Assembly (NCBI GenBank): GCA_032718475.1
Contig: JAUCBJ010007290.1
Location: forward strand, 62,001-126,000
Length of the DNA stretch: 64,000 nt
Origin: Nemertoderma westbladi
Lineage: Eukaryota; Xenacoelomorpha; Nemertodermatida; Nemertodermatidae
Direction of reading: 5' to 3'
Shown here: positions 13,501-28,500 of the stretch, in pieces
Position numbering within the stretch: the first letter of the stretch is position 1
Layout of the letters: every line of letters starts with the position of its first letter
The notes under the pieces: generated by a model
Seen by the model: only the letters and a program-made list of their open reading frames with translations
The model's database searches: none
Told to the model about the DNA's origin: nothing
Position numbers and translations under genes: made by a program

Positions 13501-16500
13501 GGAGACCTCCCATTATTATTTTTTTAATATCAATCACATTCTAAGAAATTTAATACGATGTTAGTTGTTGTTCACTATTTTTCATTCAGATAGCCTGTGG
13601 GATTTTTAAATTTATTATTTAAAAAAATTCAGTTTATTTATTAATTAGGCGTAATAGATATTCTAGAATACGGTAAACTTTTTACATCATTGTAAGAAAA
13701 GTTAATACTTTCAACGTTATGACCCGAATCTGTATGTAACGATACAGTGAAGCGAGAGAAGGTTACATAAATATACAAGAGTTAATACGATTAATACGGT
13801 TACAACGATTAATAGTACAATATCCACATTGGAATAATGTAATAATAACATACGGGAAAGAGTCATAAAAACATTATTTGATTGGGATGTAGGAGAATTC
13901 GGTCCCGGAGTATTCTGTCCGGACAATTCGGTTCCGGACTATTCTGTCCGGACAAATCGGTCCCGGACAATTCGGTCCCGGACAATGCGGAACCAAAAGA
14001 CTAAATAATTGGGACCGAATTGTCCGGACCGAATAATTGTCCTGCTTCCATTTGATTGTTAATATCGAATCATAAACAGACAGTATGACCTACCGAATAT
14101 TAGATACAATCCCTGTTTGTCTTCAACAAATACGTGTTTACAAATCGGATATTCGTAAATCGCTCCATCGAATGTGTGAATCCAATCATACACAACAGTA
14201 CAGTTAGCAGTACAAGAGTAGGAGCACTCCAATTCTAAATTCGTATCACAAACACTGTAATCAGATAATCGTTACATTCAATATTACTTATTATAATAAA
14301 AGTTATTATTTAGTTCTTAATAAAATTGTGGAGAACTCGTACTATGATATCGGCAGCGTAAATACAGTAGGACACGGACGTGGGGACTTCGCGCAGCACG
14401 TGCGTGGGGGCTTCGCGCAGCACGTGCGTGGGGACTTCGCGCAGCACGTGCGTGGGGACTTCGCGCAGCACGTGCGTGGGGACTTCGCGCAGCACGTGCG
14501 TGGGGACTTCGCGCAGCACGTGCGTGGGGACTTCGCGCAGCACGTGCGTGGGGACTTCGCGCAGCACGTGCGTGGGGACTTCGCGCAGCACGTACGTGGG
14601 GACTACGCGCAGCACGTACGTGGGGACTTCGCGCAGCACGTGCGTGGGGACTTAGGTAGAGGTATAATTAGTGGGCCTAGTCATTCGCCCCCTAACGGCA
14701 GACAGATGAACTACAGAAGTCTGTTTCTCTGTAGAATATATAAACTTTTGATAGAATACATTTGTACCAAGTTTGGTTCCATTTCATCAAACTTTTCCGA
14801 CAACGACGACGACGACGGACTAAGTATACCCCTACGCTAAGGCTCACCTGGACTTACGTGGCTCGCCCCACAACGTAACAGTAGAAGCTTGACGTGTTGG
14901 AGATTGCGCAAACACAGTCAGGTAATCTTAGTATACAGGTTTATAAGAGACCAAATATTTTATAAACTATTAATTATTAACCACCTCAGGTGACATCCTG
15001 AATGTGACAGACAACTCAGGAAATCCTGATAGTGATTGGTACTGCCTTCTCTAGGGGAATTGTTTGCAATTATTTTTCCGTTCATTGACTTCCAACAATT
15101 TAGGCAGACATATAAATTTCCGATTCACTACTTACCATGACTCGCACGATGACAACTGAATAACATTGCCAACTTGAACCATGTTGCCGTTATCTAAGCG
15201 ACAGCCTTCGTAATTCGGAGTTGTCGTAGGTTTATTGGTTGTCGTAGGTTTATTGGTTGTCGTAGGTTTATTGGTTGTCGTAGGTTTATTGGTTGTCGTA
15301 GGTTTATTGGTTGTCGTAGGTTTATTGGTTGTCGTAGGTTTATTGGTTGTCGTAGGTTTATTGGTTGTCGTAGGTTTATTGGTTGTCGAAGGTTTACTGG
15401 TTGTCGTAGGTTTATTGGTTGTCGTAGGTTTATTGGTTGTCGTAGGTTTATTGGTTGTCGTAGGTTTATTGGTTGTCGTAGGTTTATTGGTTGTCGTAGG
15501 TTTATTGGTTGTCGTAGGTTTATTGGTTGTCGTAGGTTTATTGGTTGTCGATGTTTTACCACAAAAGCAGCAATTATTTTCCGGATTCATAAGCTGCATT
15601 CCCTGTATAATAACATTAGCAATACAAAAGTTCTGTATTAGTGTAAGTGTAGGGAGATATATTCTCAATGAATAGGGTATATAAATGATACGGAATAGGG
15701 TGGGGCACAGCACATACAACCATGAACTGCAATGTTTTAGATACAATGTGTTACATCGTTTTGTATAATATTATAAACATAACCACCCTGGGATTGGATT
15801 CGGAGTCTGTGATGCTACGCAGGATTAACGTTATAAAGGATACAATGCGAACTTTCAAACACGGCCAGGTGTTCATGTAAAACTCCTGTAATATCTTAGT
15901 ATCCCAACCCAGCACCACATTGCAGGCGAGGCATATGAGTCTTGTTGGGCATTGCTATCGTAAATTATCAACCTATGCAACTCTATGGCTGCCGGCTGGT
16001 GAGAGGAAAGGTGGAAACCATTCATGTTCCTGAAACTGGTGCTAAAAGAATGTAATATCGGTAGTGATTTTGGATATGAGATTAGGGATTACAGATTGCA
16101 AATTATGGAACTGTAACGTTGCAGACACGGCCGAAGTGGAGTGCCTAAGCGCCCCCCCCCCCCCCCCATCCCCCTGTATGTACCTCCGGATACATAAAAA
16201 CCAGTAGATTCAGCTCAGTGTTTGAGAAAAATGTCTTAAAATAGATATAATAGAAATACAAGCTGACCTGGGATTCGCATATGACTGCACTTAAGGCGCA
16301 GTGTTTGAGACATTGTGTTACAGAGTTCATACAGAAGCAGCGATCACATTGACCGGAGGGCCACATTGATCCAGGCGGTTTCACATCACCGTCTGGTGTA
16401 ACGCATGGACAATCCATCGGTTTTACACAAACTGTTCCGTTGCACAATAACTCTTCATTGCACTCCATACAATGATCTGAATCTAAAAGGTAAGAGATTG

Positions 16501-19500
16501 TAGTTTGATAATCTCAGTGTGAGAATTTATACCAATGGTTACAAATGTAATTATCTCTATTCCCAAAAAAAGACTATCTTGTTAAAATAACAAATAATAT
16601 TAACAAATACTAGTACTGCTACTAGGTGGAGCGAACTCGGACAGTGGAAATGAGATCCTTCCAGGCTTCCCGATTCTCCATAGTTGTCGCAATTTCGTTT
16701 CTCCCAAGTTCAGTATCCCTTTCAAGTTGATCTATATATATTATGGCCGGTCGTCCACGACTACGCTTTCCATGAGTTGGTTGCCAGAAAAGTAGATCTG
16801 GTATGACCTCGTCTTTACTTCGCCAGCAGTGCCCACTGAATCTTAATCTGCGTTCACGGAGGGTGGTTGATACAGGTGGTATTGTACCATAAAGCTCGGC
16901 GTTTGTCATGTGTTCTCTCCAACTGATGTTTAGGGCTGCCCTTAGTAGTCTTGTGTAGCAACCATCAATTCGTTGTTCAAGTGATTTAGTCAGTGTCCAG
17001 GTCTCACAACCTTATAAAAGTACACTTTCCACTGTGGCTCGAAAGAACTTGGTCTTCCGATCACGGGAGTGGGATTACGAGATGGTATCCATTTTTGATA
17101 GAGCTACCCATGCCTTTGCTTTCCTAACTTTTATGTCTTTTCTGCTGCTCTATATATCCGAAACCCAAGCCAAGGTAATGGAAATCGTCACCGATATTTA
17201 TGTGATTATTATCAATGGTGGTCAGACTTCGATTAAAATCTGACCACGGTTGTCGGCTGTGGGTTGTCGGCTGTCGGTTGTTGGCTGTCGGCTGTCGGTT
17301 ATCGGCTGAAGGTTGTCGGTTGTCGGCTGTCGGCTGTCGGTTGTTGGCTGTCGGTTGTCGGTTATCGGCTGAAGGTTGTCGGTTGTCGGGTGTCGGTTGT
17401 CGGCTGTCGGTTGTTGGCTGTCGGTTATCGGCTGAATGTTGTCGGCTGTCGGTTGTCGGCTGTTGGTTGTTGGCTGTCGGTTATCGGCTGAAGGTTGTCG
17501 GTTGTCGGCTGTCGGTTGTCGGCTGTCGGTTGACGGCTGTCGGTTGTTGGCTGTCGGTTATCGGCTGAAGGTTGTCGGCTGTCGGCTGTCGGTTGTCGAC
17601 TGTGGGTTGTCGGTTGTCGGATGTCGGTTGTTGGCTGTCGGCTGTCGGTTATCGGCAGAAGGTTGTCGGTTGACGGCTGTCTGTTGTCGGCTGTCGGTTG
17701 TTGGCTGTCGGCTGTCGGTTGTTGGCTGTCGGCTGTCGGTTATCGGCTGAAGGTTGTCGGTTGTCGGTTGTCGGCTGTTGGTTGTTGGCTGTCGGTTATC
17801 GGCTGAAGGTTGTCGGTTGTCGGCTGTCGGTTGTCGGCTGTCGGCGCAACGTTTACACCCTGCAGAATACTATAAATTACTTTGTAATAAAGTGAACCAT
17901 TACCTACCCTTCGTCATATTGGGACACATTTTGTTAGGTATTTGGATCGGGGATGTGGAAGTAGATGGGGATGATGCCGTGGTGATTTCTGGAGTTGGGT
18001 TTGGTGTTGTGGTTTTCGGAGTAGTAGGACGTTGTGTCGTTGAGCTACAGTTATAAGGAGTACAAGTCACCGACTGATCCCAACATGTACATCTGTCACA
18101 GCCAGAATACCAAACTGAACCAACCTATGTAAATATTTAGTCATAATAGTATTAATAATAGTAAATATTGTCAAAAATTTTAAAAATCAAAAATAATGAT
18201 ACACCTTTTTTTTGCCTCTATAAAGACATACACCTTTCCTGCAATCACTGCCATGAAATAGTGAGAAAGAATTACAACATTTTAGACCATTTTATTTTGC
18301 ATGTATTTTTTAAAGAAATGCATATTCATTGGAAATTTGCATAAAAGTTGTGGCCTCTAGAATTACATTATACTCATTAAATTGACTTTATTTGAAAACT
18401 AGATATAAAAATATGAGGAGGTCTTTGTGTAGAAAGTTAAAATAGGTTGAAGAAATACTGATTTAACCACAGGTGAACATCTGCTATTTTACTAAAATTT
18501 GAAGATTATGGGGGCCTACCCCATTTTGGGTCATAATTGCAGATTTTTGTTATTATATTTCTTCTAGAGCAAAACTTATTGGTGATTTCAAATCTCAAAA
18601 TTTCAAAGTAAAAGTCACTAAAATTTACAGCAAGTACTTACTAATAACGTCCTACTATTAGCATAGAGGTAGACAAAGTATCACTATGGTATTACATGAT
18701 ACCGGGTAGCTGGCACTACTGTCAGGTTGACATTGCCTCACACACCGTTACCGGATATCTGGATATAGCAAACAGCTTGAGTCACTAGCAGCTTAAAAAT
18801 CGAGTTGGATTGTAGGCCTACTGTATAACTTTCAGTACAAACACAGTCTGACAACCTCATATAAAAAACATAACATACCGTGTAGGTCAAAGAAGGATAA
18901 ATGGTTACTAGTACAGAGTATAAAATAATCTATAAAAAATATAAACTATTTAGCCGAAATACCTATAAACACATCTTCTGTAATAATACCACTGAATATG
19001 TAACCTATGTTCATAATTATGGTTGACTATGTTCTACGCATGTCCTTAGATCATCATAATGATGATGGGGTGATGATAACTCCACCTACTGGCTCCAGAA
19101 GTCGAGGAAATCCTGCCAAGTACCTAACTGATCTAGACTCTGCTGATGACTTAGGAGTACTCTCAGAATCACTAGAGGGAGCCCAACGGCTCCTCAGCTC
19201 ATTAGAACATGGTGCTTCTAGTGTTGGTCTTTTTATTAACTCCAGAAAGACCAACATTTTTACAGTTAACTTTGAAAGTCATCAGTAAGTATCTGATCGG
19301 ATGAGCATAAGCTCAAAGGGTGGTATGCTTGAGCATGTGGACGACTTCTGGTACCTGGGATGCTTACCAAGAATGCTACGCCGGGTTCATTGTGTCAAGT
19401 ACAATGCACACATCTCCAACCAGACACTATATAAAATTGGAGGTGTCTCATTGGTTCCCCCAAGCTTGACACTAGAACAAAGCCGCCTCGGCTTTGCAGG

Positions 19501-22500
19501 ACATTGCTTTCGCCGTGAGAACCAGCCAGTGCATAATCTTGTACTTTGGCAGCCTCATGGAGTGAATAAGCATGGTGGACAGCCCATGACTTTCTTGAGA
19601 CGCATTTGAAAGGACACAGGCCTTGAAAATGGGGATGATCTAGCAAATGTCATGGGTGATAGGGAGTTGTAGCGGCGCAATTTTGTCGACAAGCCCGTAC
19701 AGCATTCTTAAAAATGCAGCTGCAATGCAGCATGCCGATCCTAGTACTATGTAACCTAACTTTATAAGCCCATTAGTAGAAACTGCAAAGTGCAAAATGA
19801 CTATGGCTGGCTAATCCTGTATTCACATGTTGTTTGGACATTGATTAAAAACCTTTTGAAATTCCCGCCACATGTCTCATTAAATGTCCAGTAAATCAAA
19901 GAAGCGGGTATCTTTTTGCATATTAATATGATAGTGTCATTAACCAATATGTATACAGTTGGTGTAAAAATGAGATTACTTTTTAAGTGGTGGGATGCAA
20001 AAGGGTGTATCTTTGGTAGTTACACCATAGTAACCCCCCCCCCTCCTTATACGTATGGAATAACTTACAGCTATTGCAGTTACTTACGGTCTATAATACA
20101 ATGACATATAGTAAATGACTTACAGCGTGCACTGATCCATCTACATTTCTACAAGGGCATTCCTCGAGCTGGACGCAACTGCCGCCATCAATCAACTGAA
20201 ATTTGAATCCGTCCGGGCAACTAAAGATAACAAATTAATACCTAAATAATACACAACACAATGACACTAGACATTATATAGTTTCAATCCTAGTGTCCTA
20301 GAAACAATGTCCTACAACACTACGTTGTAGGTCCAGCCATACACGTTGAGAATTATCTAACAATCCGATAAACAATGTCCCACCACACTACATTGTAGGC
20401 CCAGCCATACACGTTGAGAATTATCTAACAATCCGATAAACAATGTCCCCCCACACTACGTTGTAGGCCCAGCCATACACGTTGAGAATTATCTAACAAT
20501 CCGATAAACAATGTCCCACCACACTACATTGTAGGCCCAGCCATACACGTTGAGAATTATCTAACAATCCGATAAACAATGTCCCACCACACTACGTTGT
20601 AGGCCCAGCCATACACGTTGAGAATTATCTAACAATCCGATAAACAATGTCCCACCACACTACGTTGTAGGTCCAGCCATACACGTTGAGAATTATGTAA
20701 CAATCCGATAAACAATGTCCCACCACACTAAGTTCCAGCCATACACGTTGAGAATTATCTAACAATCCGATAAACAATGTCCCACCACACTACGTTGTAG
20801 GTCCAGCCATACACGTTGAGAATTATCTAACAATCCGATAAACAATGTCCCACCACACTACATTGTAGGCCCAGCCATACACGTTGAGAATTATCTAACA
20901 ATCCGATAAACAATGTCCCCCCACACTACGTTGTAGGCCCAGCCATACACGTTGAGAATTATCTAACAATCCGAGAGAAAGCCGCCCCAATATTAGATTA
21001 TTACAACAACATATCCATTGGGTAAGAAAGTGGAGGAGAGCCAGCCCGTCTCTTAATTTTTTACTTTATATTACGCGATCAATTTTCACTCATCTCGTCA
21101 TGAATCAAACATGTATGTAACCTTTTGTTAAATTTGTTGGCTATGCGTTTGCGGTTGTTTGGGCGGAGTGTGGTAGGCCTTCACTTTTCACACTTAAATA
21201 TTTTGGTTGTGAAATGTTACAGGGCATAGCGATCTGAGATATTTCATTTATATTTTATTATGAGAGGAAGAAGAAAATACAACGTTATTTACTATATATG
21301 TAACAAAATAATTGTTTTCGGGTTTAACTTGGAAGCCTCCCCAAATAGTTGATATACAATTATATTTAAAATTATTTCCATGGTCATGGTCATTCACCCG
21401 TCTTTAGTTAGAAATTTGTTTGCATGAAAGACAGTTTAGTTTAGTTTTTACTGATTTATTATCTCTTATCTGACTGGGGTAATAATAAAGGATAGGATAA
21501 ATGGAAGCAAAGTGTGACAGTAACAAATATTTCCCCGTCACCCTAGCATGTCTTAAGTATATGATATATCAAAGGGGGAAGCTTGGATTCACTGCATAAA
21601 TGCAGTTCACCAAACTTCCCCCGAATGCTCACTGTAACTTCCCCCTTCCCCCAAATATCCACTGTTGAATTAATTTGAAGCGATATAATAAGTACAAAAT
21701 TGTGCGAGTTTTTAATTGTGTGGTCCATTTGTTGTTTGATCTCTATTTATTGTTTTAAGTGCATATAATATCACACTGGTTTTTATAATATTATACTATA
21801 CAACCTTATGTTTTATTAATTTACCCAATCGAAGCCTCATAAGGGCCGGTTATTTGTACGCATATCCCCTAATGCGCTCAGTAAGGTTCAAACAACATAT
21901 TAATATGAAAATAAAGTATCTGCAACGAAAAGAACCCAATACTATATAATTTGACCTTATTAAAAAATTTGCACTTTTGCACACTTATTTGTACAAATGC
22001 ACTTTAGCAGATCGTAATGGTGGCTCTTATTTAACAAACTTATGTTTATCCTCTACCGATCTACGATGGTGTATGATCAAGTGTCAGTCGCTAAAAGTGT
22101 CAAAAATCCAATTTAATAAATCTGGATTTGCGATTTTGGACCATATTCATGGACATTTTAAGTCACTTTATAGACATAAAAATTTAAACAAATGTTACGA
22201 TTATAGTTAGAAATCATTCCAAACTACATTTTAATCCAAAAAATAACATTCTACGATGAATAGAACTGGAAATAATAGTGTTTGAAATATCGAAAAAATG
22301 TTCACTATTTAAGTGTATTTTTCACTAAGTGCACATAAGTCTTTTCCCAAGTTTTATCCTATTTCACACACTACAATCTATCCTCTATCCAATGAAAAAA
22401 GTTTCAGATTAAACGGCCCTGTAGAACCAAAGTTATTTATGTTTAAAAATAGTCACTCGAAAATTTCAAAATCACTTGGTCACATAGTCTAGTGGTTATC

Positions 22501-25500
22501 AATCACGTTAATGAAACCTAAGTTCGCGGGTTCGAAATCCAATATTGACCTGACCATCCTTAATTTTTGTGCAAAAAAAATTATTTTTATTTTTTCACTA
22601 AAATCGTTCTAACTTCGGTTCTGGTGGTCCAAATTCAATAAAATTGGTATATTCTTTGCCGTAATTTTTTTCTTAATCTTTTGAGAAGGGGTTATTTTTG
22701 GCCCCAAAAAAATTAAAAAAAAAGGGCCAAAATAACGCGATATTTTTCGACCCTTAAAATTCGTAATTTTAATTATATATGTTAAGATAAAAGATAGCGG
22801 AGTTAATTTGATACTTTTTACAGGTACTTTTGGCGCAATACGCTAAATTATAATGGAATAGCGTTTTGTTAAAAAAAAATTTTTCGTCCCTTTTTATAAA
22901 TATTATATTTCACACGATCGCCTGCCGCTCCAGTTTTATAATACCTCCGGCGCTGTGATTAACGCTGTTAGATAGATAATTTAACGCACTATAAGTCTGT
23001 GTAAACAAATCTCCCGTAAGTTAAGTAGTTTTCGAGCTAGACGATTTCCCGCGAAGCAAGTTTGAAGCGCTAAATTATAATTTTGGCCCTCATTTTTTTA
23101 ATATCATCCTTGGAGCAAAACCGATAGCATATTTGAATTCCCCGTATAGATATTGATTGTATAGAATGTACCTTAACCAACTAAAGTTAAAAATAAAAAG
23201 TTATTCGATAAAAACTACTTTACAAATTCTGGCCCTTTTTGGCCCCTATTGCCGACATATTTTTTGTACCCCCATTCGATAGGAACGTAGCCCCAATGGT
23301 CTTCTACGAGTTTCATAAAAGAATTAGTGGATTCCTACCCGCGTTGTCGAATTAAACTTTTCCAAAATAATAAGTTTTCCAAAAAAGACGGACAAAAACG
23401 TACAAATTTACAGCCCCTTTTTCCACCCGAAATTTTAATAAATATCTTACCCCCATTCGATACGAAGGTAGTACCACTCTTCCCCTTTCCAACCGCGTTA
23501 CTTTTGTCCCCGTACGATTAATATTAGCCGAGTTATAGCGGATCCCGCAAAGTCATTTTGTCCGTTTTTTCAACTTTGACGGACATTTTCGGAAAAAAGG
23601 CGTGGTAATCTTTTTTGAAAAAAAAAACGAATTCACTAATTAATCCCTTCTATCGTATCCCGGCGTCGGCTAAGCAATAACCTAGGGTTTTTTCGAGCCA
23701 CTGTAGAGCGCCTTTTAAAAAAATTTTAAAATTGTCGAAAAAATGACGGTTTTTTGTCCGCCGTGTCCGTCGAAGGGTTAGATTTAATAATGTTAGAGTT
23801 GCTAATATCTTAGAATTCCGAGCCGCTCCCCTGGTGAGAAAATAAAAAAATTTGGTCAGTTCCTTCATCGAAAAGTCCCCCAGAATCCCAAGTTAACCTA
23901 TATAGTTAGCGATGGCCTGCGGCTTTAGGAGCGGCCGCGGTATTCACCTCCCTCATAGCGGCCGCGGCGGTGTTGCGTCAAATGGAGAAATATTTATCCC
24001 ACCGAGAAACAATGTCCCACCACACTACATTGTAGGCCCAGCCATACACGTTGAGAATTATCTAACAATCCGATAAACAATGTCGCCCCACACTACGTTG
24101 TAGGCCCAGCCATACACGTTGAGAATTATCTAACAATCCGATAAACAATGTCCCGCCACACTAAGTTCCAGCCATACACGTTGAGAATTATCTAACAATC
24201 AGATAAACAATGTCCCACCACACTACGTTGTAGGTCCAGCCATACACGTTGAGAATTATCTAACAATCCGATAAACAATGTCCCACCACACTACATTGTA
24301 GGCCCAGCCATACACGTTGAGAATTATCTAACAATCCGATAAACAATGTCCCACCACACTACGTTGTAGGCCCAGCCATACACGTTGAGAATTATCTAAC
24401 AATTCGATAAACAATGTCCCACCACACTACGTTGTAGGCCCAGCCATACACGTTGAGAATTATCTAACAATCCGATAAACAATGTCCCACCACACTACGT
24501 TGTAGGCCCAGCCATACACGTTGAGAATTATCTAACAATTCGATAAACAATGTCCCACCACACTACGTTGTAGGCCCAGCCATACACGTTGAGAATTATC
24601 TAACAATCCGATAAACAATGTCCCACCACACTACGTTGTAGGTCCAGCCATACACGTTGAGAATTATCTAACAATCCGATAAACAATGTCCCACCACACT
24701 ACATTGTAGGCCCAGCCATACACGTTGAGAATTCTCTAAGAATCCGAGAAACAATGTCCCACCACACTAAGTTGTAGGCCCAGCCATACACGTTGAGAAT
24801 TATCTAACAATCCGATAAACAATGTCCCACCACACTACATTGTAGGCCCAGCCATACACGTTGAGAATTATCTAACAAGATCCGATAAACAATGTCCCAC
24901 CACACTACATTGTAGGCCCAGCCATACACGTTGAGAATTATCTAACAATTCGATAAACAATGTCCCACAACACTACGTTGTAGGTCCAGCCATACACGTT
25001 GAGAATTATCTAACAATCCGATAAACAATGTCCCACCACACTATATTGTAGGCCCAGCCATACACGTTGAGAATTCTCTAAGAATCCGAGAAACAATGTC
25101 CCACCACACTAAGTTGTAGGCCCAGCCATACACGTTGAGAATTATCTAACAATCCGATAAACAATGTCCCACCACACTACATTGTAGGCCCAGCCATACA
25201 CGTTGAGAATTATCTAACAATTCGATAAACAATGTCCCACCACACTACATTGTAGGCCCAGTCATACACGTTGAGAATTATCTTACAATTCGATAAACAA
25301 TGTCCCACCACACTACATTGTAGGCCCAGCCATACACGTTGAGAATTCTCTAACAATCCGATAAACAATGTCCCACCACACTACATTGTAGGCCCAGCCA
25401 TACACATTGAGAATTCTCTAACAATCCGATAAACAATGTCCCACCACAATACATTGTAGGCCCAGCCATACACGTTGAGAATTCTCTAACAATCCGATAA

Positions 25501-28500
25501 ACTATGTCCCACCACACTACATTGTAGGCCCAGCCATACACGTTGAGAATTATCTAACAATTCGATAAACAATGTCCCACCACACTACATTGTAGGCCCA
25601 GTCATACACGTTGAGAATTCTCTAACAATCCGATAAACAATGTCCCACAACACTACGTTGTAGGCCCAGCCATACACGTTGAGAATTCTCTAACAATCCG
25701 ATAAACAATGTCCCACCACACTACATTGTAGGCCCAGCCATACACATTGAGAATTCTCTAACAATCCGATAAACAATGTCCCACCACACTACATTGTAGG
25801 CCCAGCCATACACGTTGAGAATTATCTAACAATCCGATAAACAATGTCGCCCCACACTACGTTGTAGGCCCAGCCATACACGTTGAGAATTATCTAACAA
25901 TCCGATAAACAATGTCCCACCACACTAAGTTCCAGCCATACACGTTGAGAATTATCTAACAATCCGATAAACAATGTCCCACCACACTACGTTGTAGGTC
26001 CAGCCATACACGTTGAGAATTATCTAACAATCCGATAAACAATGTCCCACCACACTACATTGTAGGCCCAGCCATACACGTTGAGAATTCTCTAAGAATC
26101 CGAGAAACAATGTCCCACCACACTAAGTTGTAGGCCCAGCCATACACGTTGAGAATTATCTAACAATCCGATAAACAATGTCCCACCACACTACATTGTA
26201 GGCCCAGCCATACACGTTGAGAATTATCTAACAAGATCCGATAAACAATGTCCCACCACACTACATTGTAGGCCCAGCCATACACGTTGAGAATTATCTA
26301 ACAATTCGATAAACAATGTCCCACCACACTACGTTGTAGGTCCAGCCATACACGTTGAGAATTATCTAACAATCCGATAAACAATGTCCCACCACACTAT
26401 ATTGTAGGCCCAGCCATACACGTTGAGAATTCTCTAAGAATCCGAGAAACAATGTCCCACCACACTAAGTTGTAGGCCCAGCCATACACGTTGAGAATTA
26501 TCTAACAATCCGATAAACAATGTCCCACCACACTACATTGTAGGCCCAGCCATACACGTTAAGAATTATCTAACAATTCGATAAACAATGTCCCACCACA
26601 CTACATTGTAGGCCCAGTCATACACGTTGAGAATTATCTTACAATTCGATAAACAATGTCCCACCACACTACATTGTAGGCCCAGCCATACACGTTGAGA
26701 ATTCTCTAACAATCCGATAAACAATGTCCCACCACACTACATTGTAGGCCCAGCCATACACATTGAGAATTCTCTAACAATCCGATAAACAATGTCCCAC
26801 CACACTACATTGTAGGCCCAGCCATACACGTTGAGAATTCTCTAACAATCCGATAAACAATGTCCCACCACACTACATTGTAGGCCCAGCCATACACGTT
26901 GAGAATTATCTAACAAGATCCGATAAACAATGTCCCACCACACTACATTGTAGGCCCAGCCATACACGTTGAGAATTATCTAACAATTCGATAAACAATG
27001 TCCCACCACACTACGTTGTAGGTCCAGCCATACACGTTGAGAATTATCTAACAATCCGATAAACAATGTCCCACCACACTATATTGTAGGCCCAGCCATA
27101 CACGTTGAGAATTCTCTAAGAATCCGAGAAACAATGTCCCACCACACTAAGTTGTAGGCCCAGCAATACACGTTGAGAATTATCTAACAATCCGATAAAC
27201 AATGTCCCACCACACTACATTGTAGGCCCAGCCATACACGTTAAGAATTATCTAACAATTCGATAAACAATGTCCCACCACACTACATTGTAGGCCCAGT
27301 CATACACGTTGAGAATTATCTTACAATTCGATAAACAATGTCCCACCACACTACATTGTAGGCCCAGCCATACACGTTGAGAATTCTCTAACAATCCGAT
27401 AAACAATGTCCCACCACACTACATTGTAGGCCCAGCCATACACATTGAGAATTCTCTAACAATCCGATAAACAATGTCCCAACACACTACATTGTAGGCC
27501 CAGCCATACACGTTGAGAATTCTCTAACAATCCGATAAACAATGTCCCACCACACTACATTGTAGGCCCAGCCATACACGTTGAGAATTATCTAACAATT
27601 CGATAAACAATGTCCCACCACACTACATTGTAGGCCCAGCCATGTCCCACCACACTACATTGTAGGCCCAGCCATACACGTTGAGAATTATCTAACAATT
27701 CGATAAACAATGTCCCACCACACTACATTGTAGGCCCAGCCATACACGTTGAGAATTATCTAACAATCCGATAAACAATGTCCCACCACACTACATTGTA
27801 GGCCCAGCCATACACATTGAGAATTCTCTAACAATCCGATAAACAATGTCCCACCACACTACATTGTAGGCCCAGCCATACACGTTGAGAATTCTCTAAC
27901 AATCCGATAAACAATGTCCCACCACACTACATTGTAGGCCCAGCCATACACGTTGAGAATTCTCTAACAATCCGATAAACAATGTCCCACCACACTACAT
28001 TGTAGGCCCAGCCATACACGTTGAGAATTATCTAACAATTCGATAAACAATGTCCCACCACACTACATTGTAGGCCCAGTCATACACGTTGAGAATTATC
28101 TAACAATTCGATAAACAATGTCCCACCACACTACATTGTAGGCCCAGCCATACACGTAGAGAATTCTCTAACAATCCGATAAACAATGTCCCACCACACT
28201 ACATTGTAGGCCCAGCCATACACATTGATATTCTCTAACAATCCGATAAACAATGTCCCACCACACTACATTGTAGGCCCAGCCATACACGTTGAGAATT
28301 CTCTAACAATCCGATAAACAATGTCGCCCCACACTACGTTGTAGGCCCAGCCATACACGTTGAGAATTATCTAACAATCCGATAAACAATGTCCCGCCAC
28401 ACTAAGTTCCAGCCATACACGTTGAGAATTATCTAACAATCAGATAAACAATGTCCCACCACACTACGTTGTAGGTCCAGCCATACACGTTGAGAATTAT

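Noticed and set aside
18105-18124. Nearer acceptor for exon 14 at 18115-18116 (GGTTCAG)
   Set aside because: It needs a phase-1 donor from exon 13, but exon 13 ends in phase 0. The AG at 18125-18126 fits.
22478-22550. Functional tRNA gene
   Set aside because: Acceptor and anticodon stems are mismatched and box B is imperfect, so it is listed only as tRNA-like.
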